A stretch of DNA of 34,778 bases from Commensalibacter intestini A911 (GTDB taxonomy: Bacteria > Pseudomonadota > Alphaproteobacteria > Acetobacterales > Acetobacteraceae), in NCBI RefSeq assembly GCF_000231445.1, contig NZ_AGFR01000013.1:1-34778 (forward strand), written 5' to 3'. A program made the position numbers and the translations under genes. The number at the start of each line of letters is the position of its first letter. Positions within the stretch are counted from its first letter, which is position 1. This document shows positions 8,259-16,844 of this stretch, piece after piece. Below the pieces are notes generated by a model. It saw only the letters and a program-made list of their open reading frames with translations, had not been told where the DNA came from and searched no databases.

Positions 8259-10028
8259 ATGGCTATTTGTAACAAATTTCATTTAACACTTTTAATAACT
8301 ACTATTATTGGCACAGAATTTATTCCTTTGCATTGGGCTTATGCAGATAGTAGCCAAGAAGCTACTTTAAAAGCAATGCAGCAACAAATGCTAGAAATGA
8401 ATAAGCAAATCATGGCATTAAAAAAAGAAGTTACAACCCTACGCTCTCAACAAAAAGCATTAAAAACCGCTCAAGCTTCTAGCGCACACACTCATAAAAA
8501 GAATATCAGCGTTGCTCAGCAAACGCCTAAAGCAATTGCAGCGCCAACCACAACAACACAAACGGTTGCGTCAACGACAACGACGACTGCACCAACACCT
8601 ATTGCTCAAAGTGGCTCTATGGTTGTTCCAACAGAACAAAAAGCACAAACAATTAATGTTGCCGATCAATCAGACGATGCTAAGAAAAACCAAACAACAG
8701 TTCTTGACCTACTGCATAATCGAGGCCTTCCTCCACCCGATCGTGGTGCATCTTTTTGGTCTCCGAATATGCCTCTTTTTTCTTCGGCAACACAACATGA
8801 TGAAACCGTATATGTCGGAGGATTACGAATTGGCTTCCCAGGCGGTAGACCAACCATTGCGACTGATGATGGTCGTTATAGCTTCTCAATTGGCTTAGCA
8901 TTACAAGAGGATATGGGTAGCTATATTAACTCTGGCACCAGAAAAGGCGAAACAAAAGGACGTTTCTCTCAATTCAGAGAGAACCTCCGCCGTGCACGTA
9001 TTCCCTTCACATTTAGATATACTGATTACTCGGTTAATATTACCCCTGATTTTGGAAATAGTACATCGACCTTATATGAAGCCAACATGCAATATGGTGG
9101 TATTAAGAATACTATCCTCACCTTAGGATTCTTTGAACCTCGTATCACCTTAGAAGGCTCAGAAAGCTCTAACGAAGGCGTTTTGATGGAAAGACCTGCT
9201 GCTGTTGAGTTAGCACGTGGTATTGCTGCTGGCGATTCTAGGTTTAGTATTGGTGGGGTTACTTATGGAAAACGTTGGTATATTGGTTCTTACTTTACAG
9301 GCCATACCTATAGTTCAACAAAAGATAATCCGAATATTATAAAAGACCAAACAGGTGGTGTATTACGCATTGCTGGACGTCCTTATGTCAGCAAAGATAT
9401 CGATTTCCACTTAGGTGCATCTGCATCCAGTGCCTTTAACGTTGCACAAACGAATAATGGAAAACAATATAGCTTCTCTGGTTCTCCTGGGTTTAGATTA
9501 ACTCAGGAAACACTGATCCAAACAGGCGCTTTAAATAATGTAAGTAACGTTTGGGAAGCAGGACCAGAAGTTGGATTCCGTTGGAAAAGATTCCTCGCCA
9601 AAGCAGAATATATTGAATATGGCATTAACCGCTCTGATAATAACAGCAATCTAAACTTTAATGGATATTACACATCTCTGACCTATACTATTTTGGGAAA
9701 ACCAAGAAGTTATGATATTCGTGCTGCTGCATTTCGTGCACCTGGCGTAGAGTATGATTTTGATCCAAAACAAAATCATTGGGGAGCATTAGAAATTAGT
9801 GGCCGTTGGAGCGTTCTTGACCTTAATAGTCATAAGAATTCTATTGATGGTGTTAACGGCGGACAACAAACAACGTGGACAGGTGGTTTAAACTGGTATC
9901 CAAGCCCGCATTTCCGAGTTTCATTAAATTATGATCATATTATGGCGACTTCTACGCCTAACAATCCATTAAATACACGAGGAAGAAATATGGATGCCGT
10001 TGCAGCTAGATTCCAAGCCGCATTCTAA
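8259..10028 (+). CDS. OprP/OprO-like phosphate-selective outer-membrane porin
   Basis: A 589-residue secreted protein. The signal peptide ends at AYA|DS (residue 29). A coiled coil follows (about 32-70, with MQQQMLEMNKQIMALKKEV), then a Thr/Ala/Gln-rich linker (about 75-130) and a beta-barrel to the end. The barrel has alternating aromatic strands, the region FRENLRRARIPFTFRYTDY near residue 225, and a C-terminal Phe in ARFQAAF, the outer-membrane insertion signal. This plan matches the phosphate-selective porin O/P family, which forms trimeric anion channels. It diverges from pstS and shares a control region with it, supporting phosphate as the substrate. AGGG lies about 10 bases before the ATG. 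The coiled coil probably trimerises or contacts peptidoglycan. Confidence 0.88.
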   Translation: MAICNKFHLTLLITTIIGTEFIPLHWAYADSSQEATLKAMQQQMLEMNKQIMALKKEVTTLRSQQKALKTAQASSAHTHKKNISVAQQTPKAIAAPTTTTQTVASTTTTTAPTPIAQSGSMVVPTEQKAQTINVADQSDDAKKNQTTVLDLLHNRGLPPPDRGASFWSPNMPLFSSATQHDETVYVGGLRIGFPGGRPTIATDDGRYSFSIGLALQEDMGSYINSGTRKGETKGRFSQFRENLRRARIPFTFRYTDYSVNITPDFGNSTSTLYEANMQYGGIKNTILTLGFFEPRITLEGSESSNEGVLMERPAAVELARGIAAGDSRFSIGGVTYGKRWYIGSYFTGHTYSSTKDNPNIIKDQTGGVLRIAGRPYVSKDIDFHLGASASSAFNVAQTNNGKQYSFSGSPGFRLTQETLIQTGALNNVSNVWEAGPEVGFRWKRFLAKAEYIEYGINRSDNNSNLNFNGYYTSLTYTILGKPRSYDIRAAAFRAPGVEYDFDPKQNHWGALEISGRWSVLDLNSHKNSIDGVNGGQQTTWTGGLNWYPSPHFRVSLNYDHIMATSTPNNPLNTRGRNMDAVAARFQAAF

Positions 10029-10042
10029 AATTTACTAAAGGT

Positions 10043-10102
10043 TCTGTTCATACACCGTCATAAAACAAAGCAACTCGTACTAAAACTAAATGTATGGACA
10101 GA
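10043..10102. repeat. inverted repeat in the porin-tRNA intergenic region
   Basis: Between the porin stop (10028) and the tRNA (10230) there is no convincing gene. The arms TCTGTTCATACA (10043-10054) and TGTATGGACAGA (10091-10102) pair over 12 bases with one G-T wobble, around a 36-base loop, followed by AAAAA. A second small hairpin TTATGC/GCATAA lies at 10142-10161. Neither is a classic terminator for the porin. They may act as 3' stabilising structures. Confidence 0.35.
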
Positions 10103-10206
10103 GACAAAAATGTAAATCACTAAACCAAAAAAATCAACCCCTTATGCATTAAAAAGCATAAAAAGAGACCATATGAAAATTTAAATATGTGGAATAATGT
10201 TAATGG

Positions 10207-10232
10207 CCATATAATTAACTTGAATTATATGG
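10207..10232 (-). terminator. hairpin at the tRNA 3' end
   Basis: A perfect 10-bp inverted repeat, CCATATAATT (10207-10216) and AATTATATGG (10223-10232), has a 6-base loop. On the minus strand it begins with the CCA of the tRNA itself, so the tRNA's 3' end is part of the stem. It could terminate transcription or guide 3' processing. The T-tract after it is poor. Confidence 0.4.
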
Positions 10233-10304
10233 TAGCGACGGGCGGATTTGAACCACCGACCAAGGGATTATGATTCCCCTGCTCTACCACTGAGCTACGC
10301 CGCC
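10230..10304 (-). tRNA. tRNA with CAT anticodon (tRNA-Met, elongator type)
   Basis: The 75-base cloverleaf has CCA encoded. The acceptor stem is GGCGGCG with CGTCGCT (G-T at the first pair), the D arm contains TAGCTCAGTGGTAGAGC, and the anticodon stem GGGGA/TCCCT frames the loop ATCATAA with anticodon CAT. The T arm is GGTGG-TTCGAAT-CCGCC. It lacks the three G-C pairs of an initiator anticodon stem and the 1-72 mismatch is a G-T wobble, so it is not fMet. Elongator Met is most likely. tRNA-Ile2, whose CAT would be modified to lysidine, cannot be excluded by eye. Confidence 0.93.
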
Positions 10305-10328
10305 TTAATAAATCTTAAAGACGAGGTC

Positions 10329-10358
10329 TAATTACCCTTATTCCATACAGGAAGTCAA
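10329..10358 (-). promoter_or_regulatory. putative tRNA promoter
   Basis: On the minus strand, TTGACT (10358-10353) is followed after 18 bases by a weak TAATTA (10334-10329), then a GC-containing discriminator (GACCTCG) about 20 bases before the tRNA 5' end. Position and the strong -35 support a stable-RNA promoter. The -10 is poor. Confidence 0.4.
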
Positions 10359-10388
10359 GCTTTTTTCTCTCATCTTTAAAAAATATTT

Positions 10389-10934
10389 TTAATTGCTTTC
10401 TTCTTGCAATTTCTTTTTCGCAGCAACAGAACGTGCAGGTCTGCCTCTACGTGCTGGACGAACCGGAGCTGGTTCAGAATTTTCTTCTTCATAAACAGGG
10501 GCAACTCTATCAACAGGTTGCTCAACTGGTTCTGATAAAATCTCAATAGCTTCAACAACAGGTTCTGTCTGAGGTTGCTCTTCTTGTGCAACAGCAGGTG
10601 TAGTTTCAGAAGAATTTTCTGAATATCCATTAGATTGTTGAGGACGATTATTATTACGCTGTTGTGCGGACTGGTTCATCATATTTAAAATACGAGAATA
10701 ATGTTCCGCATATTGAAAAAAGCTTTCTGCGGCAACACGATCCCCAGAGCTTAATGCATCACGACCATGTTGAAGGTATTTTTCGTGCAATTGTTGCGCT
10801 GTTCCACGGATACGTGTATCAGGCCCGTTACTGTCGAAAACATGATTTCGATTTAATGAGGTCTGTCCATTTTGATGACGAGAACCTCCATTACCAGACC
10901 GATGGTAACGGCTTCGCATACGTTTTGTATTCAT
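10389..10934 (-). CDS. DUF4167 domain protein
   Basis: A 181-residue protein. The first 90 residues match the alphaproteobacterial DUF4167 domain: a basic Arg/Asn-rich start, NHVFDSNGPDTRIRGTAQQL, LHEKYLQHGRDALSSGDRV and ESFFQYAEHYSRIL. The rest is low-complexity, with Gln/Asn-rich then Glu/Pro/Val-rich sequence and a basic end containing RPARRGRPARS that looks able to bind nucleic acid. Function is unknown. It usually lies next to prmC in this class, and does so here on the same strand, 258 bases downstream of it. A shadow frame inside (10376-10630) is not a gene. Confidence 0.88.
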   Translation of the reverse strand: MNTKRMRSRYHRSGNGGSRHQNGQTSLNRNHVFDSNGPDTRIRGTAQQLHEKYLQHGRDALSSGDRVAAESFFQYAEHYSRILNMMNQSAQQRNNNRPQQSNGYSENSSETTPAVAQEEQPQTEPVVEAIEILSEPVEQPVDRVAPVYEEENSEPAPVRPARRGRPARSVAAKKKLQEESN

Positions 10935-11038
10935 AAGTTGCGCTGTGCTTTCCTATTCGCAATAGCTTTACATTCAGGAACTAAGTTCTGAAAAGTCACT
11001 ATTTAAATGTCATAATAAAAATATGAATCTTCCAGTAT

Positions 11039-11083
11039 ATTAATTAGTTTCTATCATCACTCTTTAGCGTAAAACTAATTAAT
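11039..11083. repeat. perfect 12-bp inverted repeat between prmC and the DUF4167 gene
   Basis: ATTAATTAGTTT (11039-11050) and AAACTAATTAAT (11072-11083) form a perfect stem with a 21-base loop. No T-tract follows on the minus strand, so it is not a classic terminator. It could be an operator or an RNA stability element for the DUF4167 gene. The 10935-11192 region has no gene. Confidence 0.5.
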
Positions 11084-11125
11084 TCACTTAACTCTATCTG
11101 GTAATATACGATTACTATTTTACCT

Positions 11126-11173
11126 TTAAACAATTTATCTAATAAATCGTTAAACAATTTATCTAATAAATCG
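11126..11173. repeat. two perfect tandem copies of a 24-bp unit
   Basis: The unit TTAAACAATTTATCTAATAAATCG would be 24 bases; it begins TTAAACAATT and ends AATAAATCG. It occurs at 11126-11149 and again at 11150-11173 with no mismatch. It lies just past the prmC stop. Identity of the copies suggests a recent slippage duplication. Confidence 0.9.
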
Positions 11174-11192
11174 CCACATCTTTTTATAGCTT

Positions 11193-12044
11193 CTATCTAG
11201 ATAAAACAAGAGCTCTAATACAATCATTTAGATCATGTTGTTTTTCCACAACATATAATCCTTTGGATAAAGCGTATTTAGCGATTTCTTGATCTTGCTT
11301 TATTCCTAGCTCCAATATTATTATACCTTTATCTGATAATAAATCAACTGCTTGATCACAAATATATCGATAAGCATCTAAGCCATCTTCCCCACCATCC
11401 AGGGCAGACATCGGCTCATAACTTTGCACTTCTGGCATTAATTCTAAAAGCTCATGCTTGCGAATATAAGGAGGATTAGAAAGAATTACATCAAACTGCC
11501 CCTGTATCGCATCTGCCCAATGACCAGCCATAAAAACGGTTCTATCTTGCAACTGGCAGCGCTGTGCATTGTTAGAAGCCAAAGCCGCGGCCTGAGGAAC
11601 AACATCTATCCCTACTCCAAAAGCATTTGGATATTCTGACAACGCTGCTAATAACAAACAACCCGTCCCTGTACCTAAATCCAAAAATCGATAAGGCGCT
11701 TTTCTATCGGGGAACAATTTTAATAAAACTTCGATTAATGCTTCGCTATCTGCCCGAGGAATTAATGTTGCTGGAGAAACTTCCAAATCAAGGCTCCAAA
11801 ACCCTTGCTCTTTCACAATATAAGCAAAAGGTTCTCGTTTTGCACGTCTTGCAAAATATTGACGAATTAACACAGGGTCAATCAACGTGTTTTTATCCAT
11901 CATAAAGATCTCTGTCATACTCTTTTGTAAAGCCGCAGCAATTAAGAGTTGAGCCTCTCTTCGCACATCTTCGATTTCCGCAATTTTTAAGAGCTCCGCT
12001 CCCTCTTCTATTAAGTGTCCTAATGAGATTGGTGCATTTTGCAT
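11193..12044 (-). CDS. prmC: peptide chain release factor N5-glutamine methyltransferase PrmC
   Basis: An S-adenosylmethionine-dependent methyltransferase that methylates the Gln of the GGQ motif in release factors. From ATG 12044 it has 283 residues, normal for the family. The N-terminal helical domain is followed by the SAM-binding FLDLGTGTGCLLLA (near 120-133) and the catalytic SNPPYIRKHE (NPPY near 190-193). A longer TTG-started frame from 12092 adds residues unlike the family and has no ribosome site. Its substrate gene prfA lies upstream on the same strand, but a KAP-type NTPase gene of opposite orientation now sits between them, so prmC must have its own promoter in the short 12045-12153 region. 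Confidence 0.94.
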   Translation of the reverse strand: MQNAPISLGHLIEEGAELLKIAEIEDVRREAQLLIAAALQKSMTEIFMMDKNTLIDPVLIRQYFARRAKREPFAYIVKEQGFWSLDLEVSPATLIPRADSEALIEVLLKLFPDRKAPYRFLDLGTGTGCLLLAALSEYPNAFGVGIDVVPQAAALASNNAQRCQLQDRTVFMAGHWADAIQGQFDVILSNPPYIRKHELLELMPEVQSYEPMSALDGGEDGLDAYRYICDQAVDLLSDKGIIILELGIKQDQEIAKYALSKGLYVVEKQHDLNDCIRALVLSR

Positions 12045-12153
12045 TGCGATAAACTTTGATATCTGGAATAAAACTGATTGAAAAACAAACAAATTATTAC
12101 GGAGTTATGATAAACTACCCCTGTAATTGGCAGAACATAACATAGATTTAATC

Positions 12154-14415
12154 ATGACAGAAACCTCAAATCCAAATCCAGATAAGAATCAGCATATTAC
12201 TGAGTATTTAGAATATTATATCAATCAAGAAGAACCAGCGGATTCTGCTATTTTATTAACAGGATCATGGGGCTGTGGCAAAACTTATTATATTGATCAG
12301 TTTATTGATAAAATAAAATCAAAAGATGGGCAGCAAAAATATATCTTTAAAATTAGTCTGTTTGGTTTAAAAACCACTGCTGATCTTGATGATCAAATTG
12401 GCCAAGAAATTTGCTATTCTTTAGAGGTTGGATTAGGACACGGAGCACGAGTAATAGGAAAGGCCTTAACTGCGGCAGGAACAGTTTGGAATCTGCTAGA
12501 TACGCCAATTAAAATTAAACAAGACAAATTACAAAAATCTTCTGAAAACCTATCAAAAAAACTAGAGAAATTCTTATTTGATAAAAATAAAAACAACATT
12601 ACTTTTGTCTTTGATGATCTAGAACGCACAGATATTCCCCTTAAAGAGCTACTGGGACATATCAATGCTTTTGTTGAACGTGATCATCTTAAAGTCATCT
12701 TAATCGCCAATGAAGATGAGCTTACTAAGGAATTCATACAACAAGAGCAAACGGAAGAAAAGGAAATCTCAGAAGCAAAAGCTTATATCAGTGAAGATGA
12801 TCTTAAAAATCGTGAAACCTATAAGAAATTCAAAGAAAAAGTTATTGGGAAAACGTTTGAAGTTCAAAGTGATTTAAATAAAGTTCTATTCTATTTCATA
12901 GACCAGCATCCATATAATGACCTAATATCACCATACCATAATATTATAGAATTTATATACACGAAACATCACATACAAAACTTACGACAATTAAAACAAT
13001 CTTTAGATGATTTCCGATATTTACTTGATCATTTAGACGAGAACCATAGACAAAGCTCTAATTTTCTAAAGGATTTAATTTCTAATTTTTTTGATTTAAA
13101 ACTCGCTATCCTTAAACACCATTCATTGCCTGATGATTTTAATCAACAAACTAATTTAATATATCCAACAGAAGTATGGAAGCGTATTTTACTCAAAAAT
13201 GATTATTCTGAAGTCAAAGAAATAACCAATCAACTATCATATTTCATCCCAGAAGATGAACAACCATTATGGATGAAGTTATATGACTTCCAAACTCTTG
13301 ATGACCACATTTTTGATACTTTATCAAAACAACTTCTTCATAACTTTAATACTCTAAAAGAAGAAGATTACTATGAATATTTCCATACTATTGGCTTAAT
13401 CATACGCTGGTCAGAACTAAAATTAATTTCAGAAACAACAGAAGAAATTGAACAAACAGCTCAACGCTATTTGGAAAAATATTCGCCTCAATGGCTGGAG
13501 AAATATTGTCTTAAATGGATCAACATAAGGTTTGATTCATCAATAGACTTCAATGACAATAATAAAACAAACCATGGATACATATCGTCTAGCAACCCTA
13601 CATTTATAAAAATTTGGAATTTATTCCACCAAAAGCAAAAAGAAATAATTGATAAAATAAAACAAATAGAGCTAGGTGTGGATATTTCAATTTACATGAA
13701 GCAAGATGATATCACATCCCTACAAACATTCTTATGGCATGAGAATAACAATCAACCTGTTTTTAGCCGTATTAATCCAACAGATTTTTTAGAAGCAATA
13801 TATAAGCTTACGAATAAACAACTATATAATTTCAATTACGTTATATATCATCGTTATTTAGACACAAGATATCCAATTGCAGATTATATGACCTTAGAAC
13901 TTCACTTTTGGAACCAAATAGGCATAAAACTAGCTGATTATTTAAAACAAAACCAAAAATTTGGGGTAATTAAGCAATTTCAACTTAATAGATTACTTAA
14001 ATACACCTCAGACATCATCCAAAATATCAATAATCATAAATATATGTTTATTACTAATTTGTTAAAATCAGAAGAATTAAACAAATTAGAACAGTATTTA
14101 TGTGATGATAATCAATATGGCCAACTAACAATCTTCGATAAACAAGGAGATATTGCTAATTTTAAACGTAATCTTCCTTTTTACACAGAAGAAGAGCTTG
14201 TTTATTTAAATAAAACCCTAATTAAACGCTATAATAATTTAAAAAACATAAACATAATCAAGGAGGAATTAGCTTTTTGGCAAAATTTCATACAGGATTT
14301 ACAAAAAAATAAGAACGAAATCGATGAAGATGAAGATGAAGAATCTTACACAGCAGTCACTTCAATAGTTAAAAACATTATCAAAAAGTTAAAAGAGAAA
14401 ATTGATCAACAATAA
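12154..14415 (+). CDS. KAP-type P-loop NTPase, possible defence gene
   Basis: A 753-residue protein from ATG 12154; a TTG at 12127 would add nine residues, and neither has a strong ribosome site. Near the N-terminus are a Walker A TGSWGCGKTYY (about 36-46, the GxWGxGK(T/S) form typical of KAP NTPases), a Walker B ITFVFDDLERTD (about 149-160) and a sensor-like VILIANEDEL (about 181-190). The remaining 500 residues are charged, helical and rich in Lys, Asn and Tyr, without a domain I recognise, and end in an acidic stretch and Lys-rich tail. No certain membrane segments are seen. KAP NTPases are frequent in phage-defence and mobile regions. It splits a normally contiguous prfA-prmC block, runs against both, and looks more AT-rich than its neighbours, all suggesting acquisition. 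The defence role is inference. Confidence 0.75.
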   Translation: MTETSNPNPDKNQHITEYLEYYINQEEPADSAILLTGSWGCGKTYYIDQFIDKIKSKDGQQKYIFKISLFGLKTTADLDDQIGQEICYSLEVGLGHGARVIGKALTAAGTVWNLLDTPIKIKQDKLQKSSENLSKKLEKFLFDKNKNNITFVFDDLERTDIPLKELLGHINAFVERDHLKVILIANEDELTKEFIQQEQTEEKEISEAKAYISEDDLKNRETYKKFKEKVIGKTFEVQSDLNKVLFYFIDQHPYNDLISPYHNIIEFIYTKHHIQNLRQLKQSLDDFRYLLDHLDENHRQSSNFLKDLISNFFDLKLAILKHHSLPDDFNQQTNLIYPTEVWKRILLKNDYSEVKEITNQLSYFIPEDEQPLWMKLYDFQTLDDHIFDTLSKQLLHNFNTLKEEDYYEYFHTIGLIIRWSELKLISETTEEIEQTAQRYLEKYSPQWLEKYCLKWINIRFDSSIDFNDNNKTNHGYISSSNPTFIKIWNLFHQKQKEIIDKIKQIELGVDISIYMKQDDITSLQTFLWHENNNQPVFSRINPTDFLEAIYKLTNKQLYNFNYVIYHRYLDTRYPIADYMTLELHFWNQIGIKLADYLKQNQKFGVIKQFQLNRLLKYTSDIIQNINNHKYMFITNLLKSEELNKLEQYLCDDNQYGQLTIFDKQGDIANFKRNLPFYTEEELVYLNKTLIKRYNNLKNINIIKEELAFWQNFIQDLQKNKNEIDEDEDEESYTAVTSIVKNIIKKLKEKIDQQ

Positions 14416-14430
14416 TAAGATAAACAAATC

Positions 14431-14472
14431 TTATACCTCATACTAAACATAGCAACTTAATATGAGGTATAA
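14431..14472. terminator. hairpin between the convergent KAP gene and prfA
   Basis: A perfect 12-bp inverted repeat, TTATACCTCATA (14431-14442) and TATGAGGTATAA (14461-14472), with an 18-base loop, lies in the 62-base space between two convergent stops. On the minus strand a T-rich GATTTGTTT follows. It may terminate both genes. Confidence 0.55.
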
Positions 14473-14477
14473 AAATC

Positions 14478-15560
14478 TTACATCGCTTCTTCAGCAGCAA
14501 GTAATCTTGATTGTTCTTCCTGAGCCAAGCTATCGACAACTTCGTCCAGCTCTCCCAACATAATACGATCAATTTTATGCAAGGTTAAGTTAATACGATG
14601 ATCTGTGACGCGGCCTTGTGGAAAGTTATATGTGCGAATACGTTCTGAACGATCCCCTGTTCCCACCTGAGAACGACGATCTGCAGCACGATCTGCATGC
14701 AACGAAGCACGTTGTTGTTCATATAAACGCGCACGCAAGATTTTCATTGCTTTCGCTTTGTTCTTATGCTGGCTTTTTTCTTCTTGCATCGCAACCACTA
14801 CGCCAGAAGGCATATGGGTAATACGCACCGCACTTTCCGTTTTATTAACGTGCTGACCACCCGCACCAGACGCACGATACACGTCAATACGCAAATCTTT
14901 TTCATCAATATCCACGTCAACTTCTTCAGCTTCAGGTAACACCGCCACCGTCACAGTTGATGTATGAATACGCCCTTGGCTTTCTGTTGCAGGCACACGT
15001 TGCACACGATGAACACCAGATTCATATTTTAAACGTGCAAATACATTATTCCCCGAAATAGATGCCATCGCCCCTTTGATCCCACCAACGCCCGTATCAT
15101 CATATTCCATGACTTCAAAACGCCAGCCGTTCATATCTGAATATCGTTGATATGCTCCAAATAACTCGGCAGCAAAAATTCCAGCTTCGTCTCCACCAGC
15201 CGCAGGGCGGATTTCTAAAATCGCATTCCCTTCATCAGCCTTATCTTTGGGAAGCATTGAAAGACGAATATCATGTCTTAATTGAGGAATTTTTTCATTT
15301 AATGCTTCTAACTCAGCCTCTGCCAAATCCTTCATTTCTGGATCTTGCAACATTTCTTCAGCTGCTTTAGTTTCTTCCTCTGCATTGCGTAATGCATGAA
15401 CCAGCTCAACAATCGTATTTAGGTCAGCATACTCGCGAGATGCATCCATAAATTCGTCACCTGAAATCTCAGTTGATAAAATATGTTGCAGCTCCTCTGA
15501 ACGAGCAACAATTTTATCCAAACGATCATTAAAACTTACAGAAAATTCTTCAGAAGACAT
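14478..15560 (-). CDS. prfA: peptide chain release factor 1
   Basis: A 360-residue class I release factor, the usual length. It shows the stop-codon-reading PAT motif (190-192, in [18 protein letters not shown]) specific to RF1, which recognises UAA and UAG, and the catalytic GGQ (234-236, in [15 protein letters not shown]) that triggers peptide release. N-terminal helices and the C-terminal coil are normal. It starts 3 bases after hisS ends, so the two are co-transcribed. No clear ribosome site precedes it, consistent with coupling. Its modifying enzyme PrmC is encoded beyond the inserted NTPase gene. Confidence 0.97.
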   Translation of the reverse strand: MSSEEFSVSFNDRLDKIVARSEELQHILSTEISGDEFMDASREYADLNTIVELVHALRNAEEETKAAEEMLQDPEMKDLAEAELEALNEKIPQLRHDIRLSMLPKDKADEGNAILEIRPAAGGDEAGIFAAELFGAYQRYSDMNGWRFEVMEYDDTGVGGIKGAMASISGNNVFARLKYESGVHRVQRVPATESQGRIHTSTVTVAVLPEAEEVDVDIDEKDLRIDVYRASGAGGQHVNKTESAVRITHMPSGVVVAMQEEKSQHKNKAKAMKILRARLYEQQRASLHADRAADRRSQVGTGDRSERIRTYNFPQGRVTDHRINLTLHKIDRIMLGELDEVVDSLAQEEQSRLLAAEEAM

Positions 15561-15563
15561 CGA

Positions 15564-16814
15564 TTATTTCGCCAATTTCATTTTACAATGCGCAACAAGA
15601 TCCGTTAATGCAACTTCACCTTGTTCGCCAGAGATTAAATCTTTTACTTGCACAACTTGCTTTTGTGCTTCGTCCTCACCAATCAACAATACTAATGGTG
15701 AGTTCTGTTTATTCGCACGTTCCATTTGTTTACGCAAGTTCCCTTTATAAGCAACTTCAGCATAAATGCCATGATAACGTAAATCTTGTAATGCAGAAAA
15801 CGCAACTTGATGCACTGCATCAGAGAGTGGAATAATCGCTATTGGTGGTGCAACTTTAGGGCTTTCCTCTAATAGCAAAGCCAAACGTTCAACGCCTGCT
15901 GCCCAACCAATGGACGGAACAGACGGCCCACCCATTTCCTCGACCAGCCCTTCATAACGTCCACCAGCCAAAACTGTTCCTTGTGCACCGAGTTTAGTCG
16001 TCACAAATTCAAACACGGTATGACTATAATAATCCAAACCACGAACGATATAAGGATTTTCTTTGAATGGAATATTAAATTGATCCAAAGCCACTCTTAA
16101 CTGATCCCAAAAAGCCTGAGCTTCTGGTGTCATATGATCTTTTAATGCTGGCGCATTCGCTAGTAATGCACGATCTTCGGGTGATTTACTGTCTAAAATA
16201 CGTAATGGATTTTTTTCTAAACGATTACGGCTATCTTCAGAGAGTTCAGATTGAAACGCTTTGAAATAAGAGATTAAAGCTTCTCTCCACGCCTTACGGC
16301 TCGTCATATCACCAAGCGTATTCAATTCTAATACAACATCATCCGCAATCCCTAGTTCACGCAGAATATGATATCCCATCGCAATTACTTCAGCATCTGC
16401 AAATGGCGTAGACGTACCTAATAACTCTGCTCCAATTTGATGGAACTGACGATAACGTCCTTTTTGCGGACGTTCATATCGAAACATCGGGCCAGCATAA
16501 AAAGCTTTTTGTGGTAAAGACTGTGTTAAGCTGTTCGTAACAAGCGCACGACAAATCCCAGCGGTATTCTCTGGACGTAAAGTCAAGGAATCTCCGCCAC
16601 GATCTTCAAAACAATACATTTCTTTAGAAACAACGTCTGAGGTTTCCCCCAAAGAACGTGCGAATACACTTGTTTCCTCAAAAACTGGGGTAATCCATTC
16701 TTCGAACCCATATAAAGAAGTTACTCTTTTTGCAACTTCAATTACATGTTGATGACGTCTAGATTCTTCACCAATTAAATCATGCGTTCCACGAACGGGC
16801 TTTACCACACTCAC
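15564..16814 (-). CDS. hisS: histidyl-tRNA synthetase
   Basis: A 416-residue class II aminoacyl-tRNA synthetase charging tRNA-His. Visible motifs are [10 protein letters not shown] at the start, the class II motif 2 region ([21 protein letters not shown], about residues 108-128, here shortened to [15 protein letters not shown]), the His-specific [12 protein letters not shown] (about 263-274), a motif 3 region with [13 protein letters not shown] and a C-terminal anticodon-binding domain ending in LTDLVAHCK. The start codon is GTG at 16814 with AGGAT eight bases upstream. It lies 30 bases after ispG and 3 before prfA in the same operon. Confidence 0.97.
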   Translation of the reverse strand: MSVVKPVRGTHDLIGEESRRHQHVIEVAKRVTSLYGFEEWITPVFEETSVFARSLGETSDVVSKEMYCFEDRGGDSLTLRPENTAGICRALVTNSLTQSLPQKAFYAGPMFRYERPQKGRYRQFHQIGAELLGTSTPFADAEVIAMGYHILRELGIADDVVLELNTLGDMTSRKAWREALISYFKAFQSELSEDSRNRLEKNPLRILDSKSPEDRALLANAPALKDHMTPEAQAFWDQLRVALDQFNIPFKENPYIVRGLDYYSHTVFEFVTTKLGAQGTVLAGGRYEGLVEEMGGPSVPSIGWAAGVERLALLLEESPKVAPPIAIIPLSDAVHQVAFSALQDLRYHGIYAEVAYKGNLRKQMERANKQNSPLVLLIGEDEAQKQVVQVKDLISGEQGEVALTDLVAHCKMKLAK

Positions 16815-16844
16815 GCTTTTTATCCTGCCTTATTAGTTTTAAAA

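Noticed and set aside
8512-8898. 128-residue frame inside the porin gene
   Set aside because: It is a Gln/Arg/Leu-rich shadow of the low-complexity linker codons, fully contained in the strongly supported porin reading frame.
10230-10304. Initiator tRNA-fMet assignment for the CAT tRNA
   Set aside because: The anticodon stem lacks the three consecutive G-C pairs and the 1-72 position is a G-T wobble, not the C-A type mismatch of initiators.
12107-12145. 12-codon ORF (MINYPCNWQNIT) just upstream of the KAP gene, considered as a leader peptide
   Set aside because: The GGAG is only two bases from the ATG and no regulatory codon pattern or terminator hairpin accompanies it. It is probably chance.
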